This document shows, in pieces, positions 17,984 through 26,238 of a stretch of 47,138 nucleotides of DNA; position 1 is the stretch's first letter; every line of letters starts with the position of its first letter. Made by a program: the position numbers and the translations under genes. The DNA lies in contig JACONK010000022.1 of NCBI GenBank assembly GCA_014323795.1, positions 1 to 47,138 of the forward strand, in the 5' to 3' direction. Under the pieces are notes generated by a model, which searched no databases, was not told the DNA's origin, and saw nothing but the letters and a program-made list of their open reading frames with translations. The stretch is from Paracoccaceae bacterium (lineage in GTDB: Bacteria > Pseudomonadota > Alphaproteobacteria > Rhodobacterales > Rhodobacteraceae).

Positions 17984-18589
17984 TCAGCAGGATGGCCAGC
18001 CGCCGCGGGCGCGGATGTCTGTCGAGCACAGGTCCGCCATCGGCCCGGTGACCAGGCACCAGCAGGGTGCCGGGCACCGGGGCAAGGCGGCCGCGCGGGG
18101 GGCCGCAAGGCGGGTGTGACGAAACCGTCTTGCCGCCGGGCTGACGCCTGCGGCCACCACCCGCCCCGGGCGGCCCAGCACACCGACCGGGACCATGCGC
18201 ATGATGCGGTCCCAGTCCTTCCAGCGATGGAAAGAGGCGAGGTTATCCGCCCCCATCAGCCAGACGAACCGAACGCCCGGATAGCGGGCAACAAGTTTGC
18301 GCAGCGTGGCAGCCGTGGTACGGGTGCCAAGCCGGGCCTCCACATCCGTCACGACGATGCGCGGATCCCGAATCAGCCGCCGGCAGGCCGCCATACGCCG
18401 CACCAGCGGGGCCGGGCCGCGGGCCTTCAGCGGGTTGCCCGGGCTGACCATCCACCACACCCGATCCAGCCCGAAGGACCGGAGTGCCTGGCGGGTAATA
18501 TGCACGTGTCCGGCATGGGGCGGGTCAAAGGACCCCCCCAATATGCCGATCACCTGGCCACAGGCCGCTGCCGGAAACCCCCGTTGCAC
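17984..18589 (-). CDS. nadD: nicotinate-nucleotide adenylyltransferase
   Basis: NadD couples nicotinate mononucleotide to ATP, giving deamido-NAD. The 201-residue product shows the nucleotidyltransferase motif [14 protein letters not shown] (residues 15-28) and the C-terminal STDIRARG (usual SSTxIR). The start is GTG 18589 with AGAAAGA upstream. It begins 45 bp after the first small ankyrin gene on the same strand, right behind that gene's conserved 3' tail, so the ankyrin gene looks inserted in front of it. Confidence 0.92.
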   Translation of the reverse strand: MQRGFPAAACGQVIGILGGSFDPPHAGHVHITRQALRSFGLDRVWWMVSPGNPLKARGPAPLVRRMAACRRLIRDPRIVVTDVEARLGTRTTAATLRKLVARYPGVRFVWLMGADNLASFHRWKDWDRIMRMVPVGVLGRPGRVVAAGVSPAARRFRHTRLAAPRAAALPRCPAPCWCLVTGPMADLCSTDIRARGGWPSC

Positions 18590-18634
18590 GTCTTTCTGCC
18601 TTTGCCCCGCACCGGGCGGCCCGGTGCCCGGTGG

Positions 18635-19084
18635 TCAGTCAAACCGGCCGTCGTGCAGAACCCAGTATACCGGGTCGTTGCGCACGGCGTCGTTACCTTC
18701 GGCAAGGTCCGCCGGCAACTCCCCGTCCTTGTCCCGCGCCCTGATGTTCGCACCCGCGTCAATAAGGGCGCGGACGGCATCCGGGGTGCCATTCCTCGCC
18801 GCCCGGTGAAGCGGTGTTTTGCCCTTTTCGTCCCGCGCCGCGACATCCGCGCCCGCGTCAAGAAGGGCGCGGATGGCCTCCGGGCTCTCGTCCGCCGCAA
18901 AGTGAAGCGGTGTCCCGCCGCCTTTGTTCCGCGCCGCGATATCCGCGCCCGCGGCGATGCAGGCTGCCACGCGCCCGGCCGGTGCCGTGTCCCAGAAGCT
19001 CTCTTCCGCCCAGTTGCAGTCATTTGCCCGGGCGGGTGGTGCAAGCATGAGTGCCGCCAGCGCGGCGGCTATCAGGTGTTTCAT
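18635..19084 (-). CDS. secreted small ankyrin-repeat protein (copy 1)
   Basis: The 149-residue protein begins with a clear signal peptide, MKHLIAAALAALMLAPPARA, cleaved before Asn-Asp-Cys. The mature part has a short Cys-containing cap (CNWAEESFWDTAPAGRVAAC, perhaps a disulfide), about two and a half ankyrin repeats (TPLHFAADESPEAIRALLDA and TPLHRAARNGTPDAVRALID) and a C-terminal cap ending VRNDPVYWVL. It should act in the periplasm or outside the cell as a protein-binding scaffold; the partner is unknown. ATG 19084 follows GGGGGAAGAC and the conserved leader. It is a close paralogue of the gene at 24208-24561, including flanking DNA. Confidence 0.85.
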   Translation of the reverse strand: MKHLIAAALAALMLAPPARANDCNWAEESFWDTAPAGRVAACIAAGADIAARNKGGGTPLHFAADESPEAIRALLDAGADVAARDEKGKTPLHRAARNGTPDAVRALIDAGANIRARDKDGELPADLAEGNDAVRNDPVYWVLHDGRFD

Positions 19085-19168
19085 CGGGTCTTCCCCCTGT
19101 CGGTTTTGCCCATCCCTGCACTGGCTGCCGCGAAAGTCAAGTGCCACGCCGGGAAAGCGGCATACCGC
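19085..19168 (-). promoter_or_regulatory. conserved ankyrin leader, copy 1
   Basis: Reading on the minus strand, TTGACT (19135-19140) is followed after exactly 17 nt by AGGGAT (19112-19117), then GGGGGAAGAC and ATG 19084. The TTGACT box begins 56 nt before the start codon. Nearly the same DNA precedes the other ankyrin genes, and homology with copy 4 extends a further 28 bp or so upstream (GCCGCTTTCCC and CGTGGCAC are shared). It is probably promoter plus ribosome-binding site. Confidence 0.6.
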
Positions 19169-19266
19169 CCGCCGGGCCTGCCGGTCCCGGCCCGTGTGGC
19201 GCGGCGCACCATCGGCCGCCCCGTCCCGATGCCCCCATTCCTGCCCCGCACCGGGCCTTCCGGATG

Positions 19267-20820
19267 TCAGTCAGGCCAGGCCTCGTGCAAATCCCGAAAC
19301 ACCGGGTCGGCACACACGGCGCTGTTATCTTTGGCAAGGTGCGCAGGCAACTTCCCGTCCTTGTCCCGCACCCTGATGTCCGCGCCCGCGTCTGTCAGGG
19401 CGCGGACGGCATCCGGGGTGCCCCACCACGCCGCAATGTGCAGCGGTGTTCTGCCGTCTTTATCCCGCGCATCGGGATTCGCGCCGGCGTCAAGAAAGGC
19501 GAGGATGGACCGCGCATGATCTCTCCATGTCGCATCGTGCAGCGGTATCCTGCCGTCCTTGTCCCGCGCATTGATATCCGCACCCGCATCTATCAGGGCA
19601 CGGATGGTCTCCGGTGCACCAAACCCCGCCGCCCGGTGCAGCGGTGTTTGGCCGTATTTGTCCCGCACCGCGATATCCGCACCCGCGTCTATCAGGGCAC
19701 GGGCGCATTTCGGGTCGCCCCCCGCCGCCTTGTAAAGCGGTGTCACGCCAGCCTTGTCCCGGGCCGCGATATCCGCACCCGCGTCTATCAGGGCGCGGAC
19801 GGTGCCCGGATACCCCCCCTCCGCCGCCAGGTGCAGCAGCGTATCGCCGGCCCGGTTCCGGGCCGCGATACGCGCACCCGCGGCGACAAGTTCCCGGACG
19901 GAACCGGGATCCCCCCCCTCCGCCGCCGCCTTGTAAAGCGGTGTATCGCCAGCCTTGTTCCGGGCCGCGATATTCGCACCCGCGTCTATCAGGGCGCGGA
20001 CGGAACCGGGATACCCCCCGGCCGCTGCCAGGTGCAGCGGTGTATCGCCAGCCTTGTTCCGGGCCGCGATATTCGCACCCGCGGCGACAAGATCCCGGAC
20101 GGAAACCGGATGCCCCGCCGCCGCCAGGTGCAGCGGTGTCACGCCATCCTCGTTTCGCACATTGGTCTTCGCACCCGCGTCAAGAAGGGTGCGGACGGAA
20201 TCCGGATAGCCCCCGGCCGCCGCCAGGTGAAGCGCCGTCATGCCATCTTCGTTGCGCGCATTGATCTTCGCCCCCGCGTCAAGAAGGGCGCGGACGCAGC
20301 CCGGCTTTCTCCCCGCCACTGCCGCCAGGTGAAGCGGCGTATCGCCAGACCATTCGACCCGCGCCGCGATATCCGCGCCCGCGTCTATCAGGGTGCGGAC
20401 GATTTCTGTACGGACATCTCTCGCCAGGGTTTTGAATTGTTTAAGCAGAACATTGTTACTTTTTGTGTGGAGCATTTGCGCACGTTCGTCATCTGTCCAG
20501 ATTCCCAAAACCATCCCCGCCGCCCTGTGCAGCGGTGTCCAGCCGAATTCATTCCGCGCCTCCGTATCCGCACCCGCGCTGATGAGTGCACGGACGGCCC
20601 CCGGCCCGGCAATCACCGCGCTGTGAAGCAGTGTGTCGCCGTATGCGTCCCGTGCATTGACATCCTCCCCTGCGGCGACAAGCGTACGGATGGCCTCCGG
20701 GTTGCCTTCCCACGCAGCCGTGTAAATTTCGGCCATGCCGTCTTCGTCCCGCCCGCACCGATGCAGGCTGCCATGCACCCGACTGTCGCCGGCACCTGTC
20801 TGTTCCGTTGTCTGTTCCAT
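19267..20820 (-). CDS. large cytoplasmic ankyrin-repeat protein (copy 2)
   Basis: The 517-residue protein is almost entirely ankyrin: I count about 13 repeats of the form GDTPLHLAAAGGYPGSVRAL followed by DAGANIAARNKA, and a C-terminal cap (KLPAHLAKDNSAV) shared with the two small paralogues. There is no signal peptide; the N terminus is MEQTTEQTGAGDSRVHG. Repeat 3 is broken by an insertion of roughly 35 residues (GIWTDDERAQMLHTKSNNVL and following) encoded by a locally AT-rich stretch around 20413-20515. ATG 20820 is preceded by AGGGAGAAGAC and the same leader. Ankyrin arrays bind proteins, and in host-associated bacteria some are delivered into host cells, but no secretion signal is visible. 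Confidence 0.88.
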   Translation of the reverse strand: MEQTTEQTGAGDSRVHGSLHRCGRDEDGMAEIYTAAWEGNPEAIRTLVAAGEDVNARDAYGDTLLHSAVIAGPGAVRALISAGADTEARNEFGWTPLHRAAGMVLGIWTDDERAQMLHTKSNNVLLKQFKTLARDVRTEIVRTLIDAGADIAARVEWSGDTPLHLAAVAGRKPGCVRALLDAGAKINARNEDGMTALHLAAAGGYPDSVRTLLDAGAKTNVRNEDGVTPLHLAAAGHPVSVRDLVAAGANIAARNKAGDTPLHLAAAGGYPGSVRALIDAGANIAARNKAGDTPLYKAAAEGGDPGSVRELVAAGARIAARNRAGDTLLHLAAEGGYPGTVRALIDAGADIAARDKAGVTPLYKAAGGDPKCARALIDAGADIAVRDKYGQTPLHRAAGFGAPETIRALIDAGADINARDKDGRIPLHDATWRDHARSILAFLDAGANPDARDKDGRTPLHIAAWWGTPDAVRALTDAGADIRVRDKDGKLPAHLAKDNSAVCADPVFRDLHEAWPD

Positions 20821-20876
20821 TCGGTCTTCTCCCTGTCGGTTTCGTTTATAATTGCGCCGGTTGCCGCGGAAATCAA
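20821..20876 (-). promoter_or_regulatory. conserved ankyrin leader, copy 2
   Basis: On the minus strand TTGATT (20871-20876) and AATTAT (20848-20853) are 17 nt apart and give the best promoter of the four copies. AGGGAGAAGAC and ATG 20820 follow. The distance from the first box to the start codon (56 nt) equals that of copies 1 and 3. The middle part (GCGCAATTATAAACG) differs from the other copies. Confidence 0.6.
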
Positions 20877-21011
20877 GAAATCAACGGCCAGGCCCTGCGG
20901 CCACCGCCGTGCGGTTCCCGGCCATGGCACGAACCCCGGCCGGCGGATTGCCAGGCCGCGCCGACGGGGCTACACCCCGCCTGTTACCGCTTCCGATAAA
21001 GGGCAGAAATC

Positions 21012-22667
21012 ATGGCAGCCTATCAATATGTCTATCACATGCACGGGGTATCCAAAACCTGTCCGGGGGGCAGGAAATGCTTTGAAAATATCTGTCTCAA
21101 CTTCCTGCCCGGCGTCAGGATTGGCGTCGTGGGGGTGAACGGGGCGGGCAAATCGACGCTGATGAGGATCATGGCGGGCATCGACAGGGATTTCAGCGGG
21201 GAGGCCCGGGCCGCCGAAGGTATCACGGTCGGCTATCTGCCGCAGGAACCGCAGCTGACCCCGGGCCTCGGCGTCCGCGAAACCGTGATGCTTGGCGTGG
21301 CGGAAAAGCGGGCCATCCTGGACCGCTACACCGAACTTGCCATGAATTATTCAGACGAAACCGCCGAAGAAATGGGCCAATTACAGGACGTGATCGATAG
21401 CCAGGACCTGTGGAACCTTGACGCCGGCATTGACATCGCCATGGAGGCCCTGCGCTGCCCGCCGGATGACGCGGATGTCGGCACCCTGTCGGGCGGGGAA
21501 CGCCGCCGCGTGGCCCTGTGCAAACTGCTGCTGGAGGCCCCGGACATGCTGCTGCTGGATGAGCCGACGAACCACCTGGATGCCGAAACCGTTTCCTGGC
21601 TGCAAAAGCATCTGATCGATTACGCGGGCACCTGCCTGATCGTGACCCACGACCGGTACTTCCTGGATACTATCACCGGCTGGATCCTGGAAATCGACCG
21701 CGGGCGGGGCATCCCCTATGAAGGCAACTATTCTTCCTGGCTGGAACAGAAGGCCCGGCGGATGGAACAGGACGCCCGGGATGACACATCACGCCGAAAA
21801 ACCCTGGAACGGGAGCTCGAATGGATCCGCCAGGGCACCAGGGCCCGGCAGACCCGGCAGAAGGCGCGGATTAACCGATACAACGAACTTGCCGGGCAAT
21901 CGGAACGCGAAAAGACAGGGCGTGCGCAGATCATCATCCCCAACGGCCCGCGGTTTGGCGACAGGGTGATAGAGGTGAAAAACCTGCGCAAGGCGTTCGG
22001 CGACAGGCTGCTGATCGAGGATCTGACGTTTTCCCTGCCCCCCGGCGGGATCGTCGGCGTGATCGGCCCGAACGGGGCAGGCAAATCAACGCTTTTTAAA
22101 ATGCTGACCGGCCAGGAACAGCCCGACGGCGGAACCGTGACCTGCGGCGACACAGTGCAGCTTTCCTATGTTGACCAGAGCCGGGACGCGCTGAACGACG
22201 ATGCAAGCGTCTGGGAAGAAATCAGTGCCAGCCAAGACATCATCAAACTCGGCGATGCGGAGGTCAACAGCCGCGCCTATTGTTCCTCCTTCAACTTCAG
22301 GGGCGGCGACCAGCAAAAAAAGGTTGGCCAGCTCTCGGGCGGGGAACGCAACCGCGTACACTTGGCGAAACTGCTGAAATCCGGCGGCAACGTGCTGCTG
22401 CTGGATGAACCGACCAACGACCTGGATGTGGAAACCCTGCGGGCACTGGAAGATGCGCTGACAGATTTTGCCGGCTGTGCCCTGGTCATCAGCCACGACC
22501 GCTTCTTTCTGGACCGCATCTGCACGCACATCCTGGCGTTTGAGGGTGCGGCGCGGACGGAATGGTTTGAAGGCAACTTTGAGGATTACGAAAAGGACAA
22601 GATACGCAGGCGCGGGCCAAACACGCCGGAGCCCGGGCGGGGGAAACACAGGAAGTTTACCACCTGA
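21012..22667 (+). CDS. ettA: energy-dependent translational throttle protein EttA (ABC-F)
   Basis: This is a soluble ABC-F ATPase that binds the ribosomal E site and gates entry into the elongation cycle according to the ATP/ADP level. The 551-residue protein has two nucleotide-binding domains: the first with GVNGAGKST (41-49) and LSGGERRRVALCK, the second with GPNGAGKST (about 354) and LSGGERNRVHLAK, joined by the charged linker that includes WIRQGTRARQTRQKARINRY. AAAGGGC stands before ATG 21012. It is divergent from the large ankyrin gene and splits the ankyrin cluster into a minus-strand and a plus-strand half. Confidence 0.96.
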   Translation: MAAYQYVYHMHGVSKTCPGGRKCFENICLNFLPGVRIGVVGVNGAGKSTLMRIMAGIDRDFSGEARAAEGITVGYLPQEPQLTPGLGVRETVMLGVAEKRAILDRYTELAMNYSDETAEEMGQLQDVIDSQDLWNLDAGIDIAMEALRCPPDDADVGTLSGGERRRVALCKLLLEAPDMLLLDEPTNHLDAETVSWLQKHLIDYAGTCLIVTHDRYFLDTITGWILEIDRGRGIPYEGNYSSWLEQKARRMEQDARDDTSRRKTLERELEWIRQGTRARQTRQKARINRYNELAGQSEREKTGRAQIIIPNGPRFGDRVIEVKNLRKAFGDRLLIEDLTFSLPPGGIVGVIGPNGAGKSTLFKMLTGQEQPDGGTVTCGDTVQLSYVDQSRDALNDDASVWEEISASQDIIKLGDAEVNSRAYCSSFNFRGGDQQKKVGQLSGGERNRVHLAKLLKSGGNVLLLDEPTNDLDVETLRALEDALTDFAGCALVISHDRFFLDRICTHILAFEGAARTEWFEGNFEDYEKDKIRRRGPNTPEPGRGKHRKFTT

Positions 22668-22793
22668 GCACGGGATCAGGCTTTCCCATCCTTTCCACGC
22701 CTCTTCCCGCACCCGTCTTGCCCGCCGCGACCCCTGGTGCGCAAGGCCGGGACTGGCGCAGGGGCGTTGCGGTGCCTGTATGGCGGGCGGCCC

Positions 22794-22849
22794 TTGATTT
22801 CCGCGGCAGCCAGTGCAAGGGTGGGAAAAACCGGCAAGGGGGAAACCGG
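22794..22849 (+). promoter_or_regulatory. conserved ankyrin leader, copy 3 (without an ankyrin gene)
   Basis: TTGATT at 22794-22799, a 17-nt spacer containing CCGCGGCAGCCAGTGC, AAGGGT at 22817-22822, then AAGGGGGAAACC and ATG 22850. Spacing and sequence match the leaders of the three ankyrin genes, but the gene behind it is the AT-rich ATPase gene. Confidence 0.6.
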
Positions 22850-22927
22850 ATGAAACACTTGGCAGCCGCCGCGCCGGCGGCAGCCATGGAAACGACAGGG
22901 GCCGGGGCGCAGAGCTTACAGAGGTGA
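22850..22927 (+). CDS. 25-codon leader ORF, remnant of an ankyrin-gene signal peptide
   Basis: The first 8 or so codons (MKHLAAAA) and the DNA up to GCAGCCATG (about 40 bp) match the signal-peptide start of the secreted ankyrin genes, after which homology ends abruptly. The h-region carries a proline (APAAA) and the peptide soon stops at TGA 22925-22927. That stop overlaps the GTG start of the next gene as GTGA. The peptide is unlikely to be functional as a signal sequence, but its translation could couple initiation of the downstream gene. It may simply be the scar of a recombination event. Confidence 0.5.
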   Translation: MKHLAAAAPAAAMETTGAGAQSLQR

Positions 22928-24003
22928 AATTGAACGGGCAGACAATCCGCATACCCAACCAGATTAACAGTTTGAAGGCTGTGGATAATGCTTTTCGCAG
23001 CCTCAATGATTTGGAGCACTGTGAAATTCTTAATTTTGATTTTCGCTGGTGCCAATTCTCTGAACCATTTGCGCTTCTCTATTTGGGGAGACGGATAACA
23101 AACATTAAGGACGAGCATGTTGCTTTAGAAACCAAAATACTCATTCCCAAACATCCGACTTCCGCCTTTTTCGGTTATGCACCGCATGTTGGCTTTTTTG
23201 ACTTCATCGGTTCCGATATTGGTCGAAAGATGGGGGAGGCACAGGGCTCACCAAACTACTTTCCGATCAGGCATTGGTGTATAGAAAAAATTCTGTCCCT
23301 GTCAAACGGTGATCCTGTGGGGGCATTTATTGACAGACAGGCCGGTAAAATAGCGAAAATTTTAATCCAGGAAGACAGTGGAGATATTTTTGCTATGGTC
23401 CAATACGCAATCCGGGAGATCGTCCGAAACTCCATTGAACATAGCAAGGGCAAATCGTGCTGGTTTTTTGGGCAATACTGGCCGAAGAAGAATTTGGCGG
23501 AAATCGTTGTTATGGATGACGGGGTTGGAATTTCTGATACCCTGATTGATAACGAATACATCGATGTTTCAACCAATCTGGCCGGAATGAAATTATCCCT
23601 GTTTCCAGGGGTAACAGGTGTGACTCGGGCTGAGCGCCTGGAGCAGGATGATACGTGGGGAAATTCAGGTTTTGGGCTTTATATTCTTAGTGAAATTTTT
23701 GGAAAATTTGGTGAATTCCATATGATTTCCGAAAATGACTATTTAAAAATTAATAAACAGGGTCAGTGTCATAAGGCGTACCCGTTCCGCGGAACCGGAA
23801 TTGCGATACGTTTTCCGGTACGCGCTCTGGAACACGCAAGAGGAGAACTTGACAGCATTAATTCCAGAGGGGAAAAACTGCGTTCCGAACTGCTGAAAGA
23901 CTTCCCTATTAAGGCTTCTGTAGCTTCAAGGATGCTAAGTTCCCACTGTTCAAAGAAAATTAAAAAGGGCCAGGATGCGATAGGGTCTCTTGGCACTTTA
24001 TAG
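22924..24003 (+). CDS. AT-rich GHKL-type ATPase protein with an N-terminal STAS-like region
   Basis: The 359-residue product contains a histidine-kinase-like ATPase fold: N-box AIREIVRNSIEHSKG (about 162-176), G1 box VVMDDGVGIS (about 195-204) and G2 box WGNSGFGLYILSEIF (about 245-259). No H-box or receiver domain is seen, so it is not an ordinary sensor kinase. The first 100 residues (ILNFDFRWCQFSEPFALLYL) recall a STAS-like fold; this is a weak impression. Sampled stretches are near 40% GC against about 65-70% around it, which points to recent acquisition. GTG 22924 overlaps the leader-ORF stop. Possible roles are an anti-sigma-type switch or part of a defence module; none is proven. Confidence 0.7.
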   Translation: MKLNGQTIRIPNQINSLKAVDNAFRSLNDLEHCEILNFDFRWCQFSEPFALLYLGRRITNIKDEHVALETKILIPKHPTSAFFGYAPHVGFFDFIGSDIGRKMGEAQGSPNYFPIRHWCIEKILSLSNGDPVGAFIDRQAGKIAKILIQEDSGDIFAMVQYAIREIVRNSIEHSKGKSCWFFGQYWPKKNLAEIVVMDDGVGISDTLIDNEYIDVSTNLAGMKLSLFPGVTGVTRAERLEQDDTWGNSGFGLYILSEIFGKFGEFHMISENDYLKINKQGQCHKAYPFRGTGIAIRFPVRALEHARGELDSINSRGEKLRSELLKDFPIKASVASRMLSSHCSKKIKKGQDAIGSLGTL

Positions 24004-24120
24004 TGAGGATGACAAGATCCATGCAAAGGTATGCACATACGCCTGATCAATCGCCGGTCCGCGGGAACAGCCCAAAGATGGCCCGGCGCGGGCCAGGAAC
24101 TGGGGGTATCATGGCGGGGC

Positions 24121-24207
24121 CGGCGATATGCCGCTTTCCCGACGTGGCACTTGATTTTCGCGGCAGCCGGTGCAGGGATGGGCAAAACCAAACAGGGGGA
24201 AGACCGG
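24121..24207 (+). promoter_or_regulatory. conserved ankyrin leader, copy 4
   Basis: TTGATT at 24151-24156 and AGGGAT at 24174-24179 are 17 nt apart, followed by AGGGGGAAGACCGG and ATG 24208, 57 nt from the first box. The upstream part (ATGCCGCTTTCCCG, CGTGGCAC) is shared with copy 1. Confidence 0.6.
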
Positions 24208-24561
24208 ATGAAACACCTGACAGCCGCCGCGCTGGTGGCAGCCATGCTTGCACCACCCGCCCGGGCAAATGACTGCAACTGGTTGGAGCAGAGCTTCTGG
24301 GACACGGCACCGGCCGGGCGCGTGGCAGCCTGCATCGCCGCGGGCGCGGATGTCGCGGCGCGGGACGAAAAGGGCAAAACACCGCTGCACCGGGCGGCGG
24401 CGCGGGGCAGAACGGAGGTCGTCCGCGCCCTTCTTGACGCGGGCGCGGACATCAGGGCCCGGACCAAAGACGGAAAGTTGCCCGCGGACCTTGCAGAGGA
24501 TAACGAGGCCGTGCGCAACGACCCGGTATACTGGGTTCTGAACGAAGCCCGGTTTGACTGA
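24208..24561 (+). CDS. secreted small ankyrin-repeat protein (copy 3)
   Basis: The 117-residue precursor has the signal peptide MKHLTAAALVAAMLAPPARA, the cap CNWLEQSFWDTAPAGRVAAC, one clear ankyrin repeat (TPLHRAAARGRTEVVRALLD) and the shared C-cap (KLPADLAEDNEAVRNDPVYW). It is nearly the 18635-19084 paralogue with one repeat fewer, and the 3' flank (GACTGACCGCCGGG and CCCGGTACGGGG) is also related. ATG 24208 was chosen for the signal peptide and the GGGGGAAGAC before it. Whatever it binds in the periplasm is unknown. Confidence 0.85.
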   Translation: MKHLTAAALVAAMLAPPARANDCNWLEQSFWDTAPAGRVAACIAAGADVAARDEKGKTPLHRAAARGRTEVVRALLDAGADIRARTKDGKLPADLAEDNEAVRNDPVYWVLNEARFD

Positions 24562-24638
24562 CCGCCGGGAACCGGACCGCCCGGTACGGGGCCTTCACAC
24601 AGGGGCCGGGGCAGGCCCTGGCCGCCTGAAGGTGTGAT

Positions 24639-25199
24639 TTGGCCCTGACAATGGATAACGACGCAGCCCGGCGGGCCATTGCCTTTCTTGAACGGGCGGA
24701 GGCATTGAAAGATACCCTGCGCACCGGCTGCACGGCTGGCGGACGGGCGGAGGATACGGCGGGCCACACCTGGCGGCTGTGCCTGTGGCTGGTGGTTTTC
24801 GGTGCCCGGGTGGAGGGCCTTGACCAGGCCCGCGCCCTGCGCATGGCGGTGGTCCATGACCTGGGGGAGGCGATATCGGGCGATATCCCGGCCCCCCGCC
24901 AGGGCCCCGGCAAACCGGCACAGGAACGGGCAGATTTCGTGGCCCTGCTGGGTGACCTGGACAACGCGGACGACCTGCTGGCCCTGCGGGACGAATACGC
25001 AGCGGGGGAAACCCTGGAAGCCCGCATCGTGAAAGGTTTTGACAGGCTGGAAACGATAGTGCAGCACACCCAGGGGCAAAACCCGGCGGATTTCAATTAC
25101 GCCTTCAACCTGGGCTACGGCACGGACCGGACGGACCGGCACCCGCTGTTGCGGCAGTTGCGCAGGATTGCGGATAACAAAACCAGGGCGCGGATGTGA
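24639..25199 (+). CDS. HD-domain phosphohydrolase (YfbR/HDDC2-like)
   Basis: The 186-residue protein has the HD signature spread as AGHTWR (His43), VVHDLGEA (His73-Asp74) and GFDRLE. This matches the small HD hydrolases that include 5'-deoxynucleotidase YfbR, which remove phosphate from nucleoside monophosphates. TTG 24639 has AAGG six bases upstream; ATG 24651 is an alternative without an obvious ribosome-binding site. It lies between the ankyrin gene and the nucleoside salvage operon; a role in nucleotide turnover would fit but is inferred. Confidence 0.82.
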   Translation: MALTMDNDAARRAIAFLERAEALKDTLRTGCTAGGRAEDTAGHTWRLCLWLVVFGARVEGLDQARALRMAVVHDLGEAISGDIPAPRQGPGKPAQERADFVALLGDLDNADDLLALRDEYAAGETLEARIVKGFDRLETIVQHTQGQNPADFNYAFNLGYGTDRTDRHPLLRQLRRIADNKTRARM

Positions 25200-25353
25200 A
25201 CCGCACCGGGGCCAGAATACCGCCCCGGCGCGGCCGGCTAAGCACCGGTGTGGCCCGGCCATGCGCGGATATGCGGGATCAGCCACGTCTTGCCACCGGG
25301 ACAGCGGGGCGGGCTTCTTTCCCGGGTTTGCCCTGCTCCAGGACTGATCGACC

Positions 25354-26238
25354 ATGATGTTCAACTTCGGCTCCATCAACATGGATCTCGTCTATCGGGT
25401 GTCGCATCTGCCCGAGGCAGGCGAAACACTGCACTGCCGATCCTTCGAACGCTTTCTTGGCGGCAAGGGCATCAACCAATCCATTGCAATGGCCCAAAGC
25501 GGTGCCCCCGTGCGCCACATCGGCTGCGTCGGTGCGGACGGGGCCTGGGTTCGTGACCGGATCAGGCAATTCGGCATCGCACTTGACGATATCGTCACGG
25601 TTGACCAACCCACCGGCCACGCCATCATCTGTGTCGACGACGCGGGTGAAAACCGGATCGTGGTCGCCGGCGGTGCAAACCATGGCTTTACCAGAGCCCG
25701 GATCGACGCAACACTTGCCACCGCCAGGGCAGGCGACTGGGTAATGCTGCAGAATGAAACAAACCTTGTTCCCCATATCGCGGCGCAGGCCAAAATAATG
25801 GGTCTGCACGTCTGCTATTCCGCCGCGCCCCTTGACGCGGACGCTGTGGCGCAGATCCTGCCACAGCTTGACATGATCGCCATCAACGAAGGGGAAGCGG
25901 CTGCCCTGGCGGCTGCCCATGGCAGAGCGGCTTCCGAGCTTGGCATCCCCTATGTTCTGATCACCCGCGGCAGGGCCGGGGCGGTGTTCCATGCAAGGGG
26001 CACAACCTTTGAACAGGCCGGTTTCCCGGTCACGCCGGTTGACACCACCGGTGCGGGCGACACATTTCTGGGCGCGTTCATGGCCCGTTTTGTGGAAACC
26101 GGCCCGCGCAACGCGCTCCGCTTTGCCGCGGCGAGCGCGGCCATACAAGTCACCCGCCCGGGGGCCGCCGCCGGCATCCCCGCAAGGGCCGATGTGGAGG
26201 CTTTCCTTGCCAATGCACAAGATCCTGATCGATACTGA
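25354..26238 (+). CDS. rbsK: ribokinase-type PfkB carbohydrate kinase
   Basis: The 294-residue kinase has the N-terminal GGKGINQSIAMAQSG sugar-binding signature and the C-terminal DTTGAGDTF (Asp230-Phe238) with the catalytic base Asp236. As the first gene of a run with a nucleoside hydrolase and a nucleoside importer, it most likely phosphorylates ribose released from nucleosides to ribose-5-phosphate. It overlaps the next gene by 26 bp, so the two are translationally linked. A related substrate such as a deoxyribose or a nucleoside cannot be excluded. Confidence 0.88.
   Translation: MMFNFGSINMDLVYRVSHLPEAGETLHCRSFERFLGGKGINQSIAMAQSGAPVRHIGCVGADGAWVRDRIRQFGIALDDIVTVDQPTGHAIICVDDAGENRIVVAGGANHGFTRARIDATLATARAGDWVMLQNETNLVPHIAAQAKIMGLHVCYSAAPLDADAVAQILPQLDMIAINEGEAAALAAAHGRAASELGIPYVLITRGRAGAVFHARGTTFEQAGFPVTPVDTTGAGDTFLGAFMARFVETGPRNALRFAAASAAIQVTRPGAAAGIPARADVEAFLANAQDPDRY

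Noticed and set aside
19051-21138. A 695-codon open frame on the plus strand antisense to the ankyrin genes, with repeated LVPGRDIRTR-like segments.
   Set aside because: Its periodicity is the mirror of the ankyrin repeats on the other strand. It has no recognisable family, runs through the large ankyrin gene and the ettA start, and its residues follow from GC-rich codon use.
22850-22927. A functional secreted peptide or toxin encoded by the leader ORF.
   Set aside because: Its first part is explained by homology to the ankyrin signal peptide and the rest is low-complexity; a coupling or scar role explains it without a new function.
25991-26212. A longer N terminus of about 74 residues for the nucleoside hydrolase.
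   Set aside because: That segment is an out-of-frame reading of the ribokinase gene; the family start with the DTDPGIDD motif near residue 7 fits ATG 26213.
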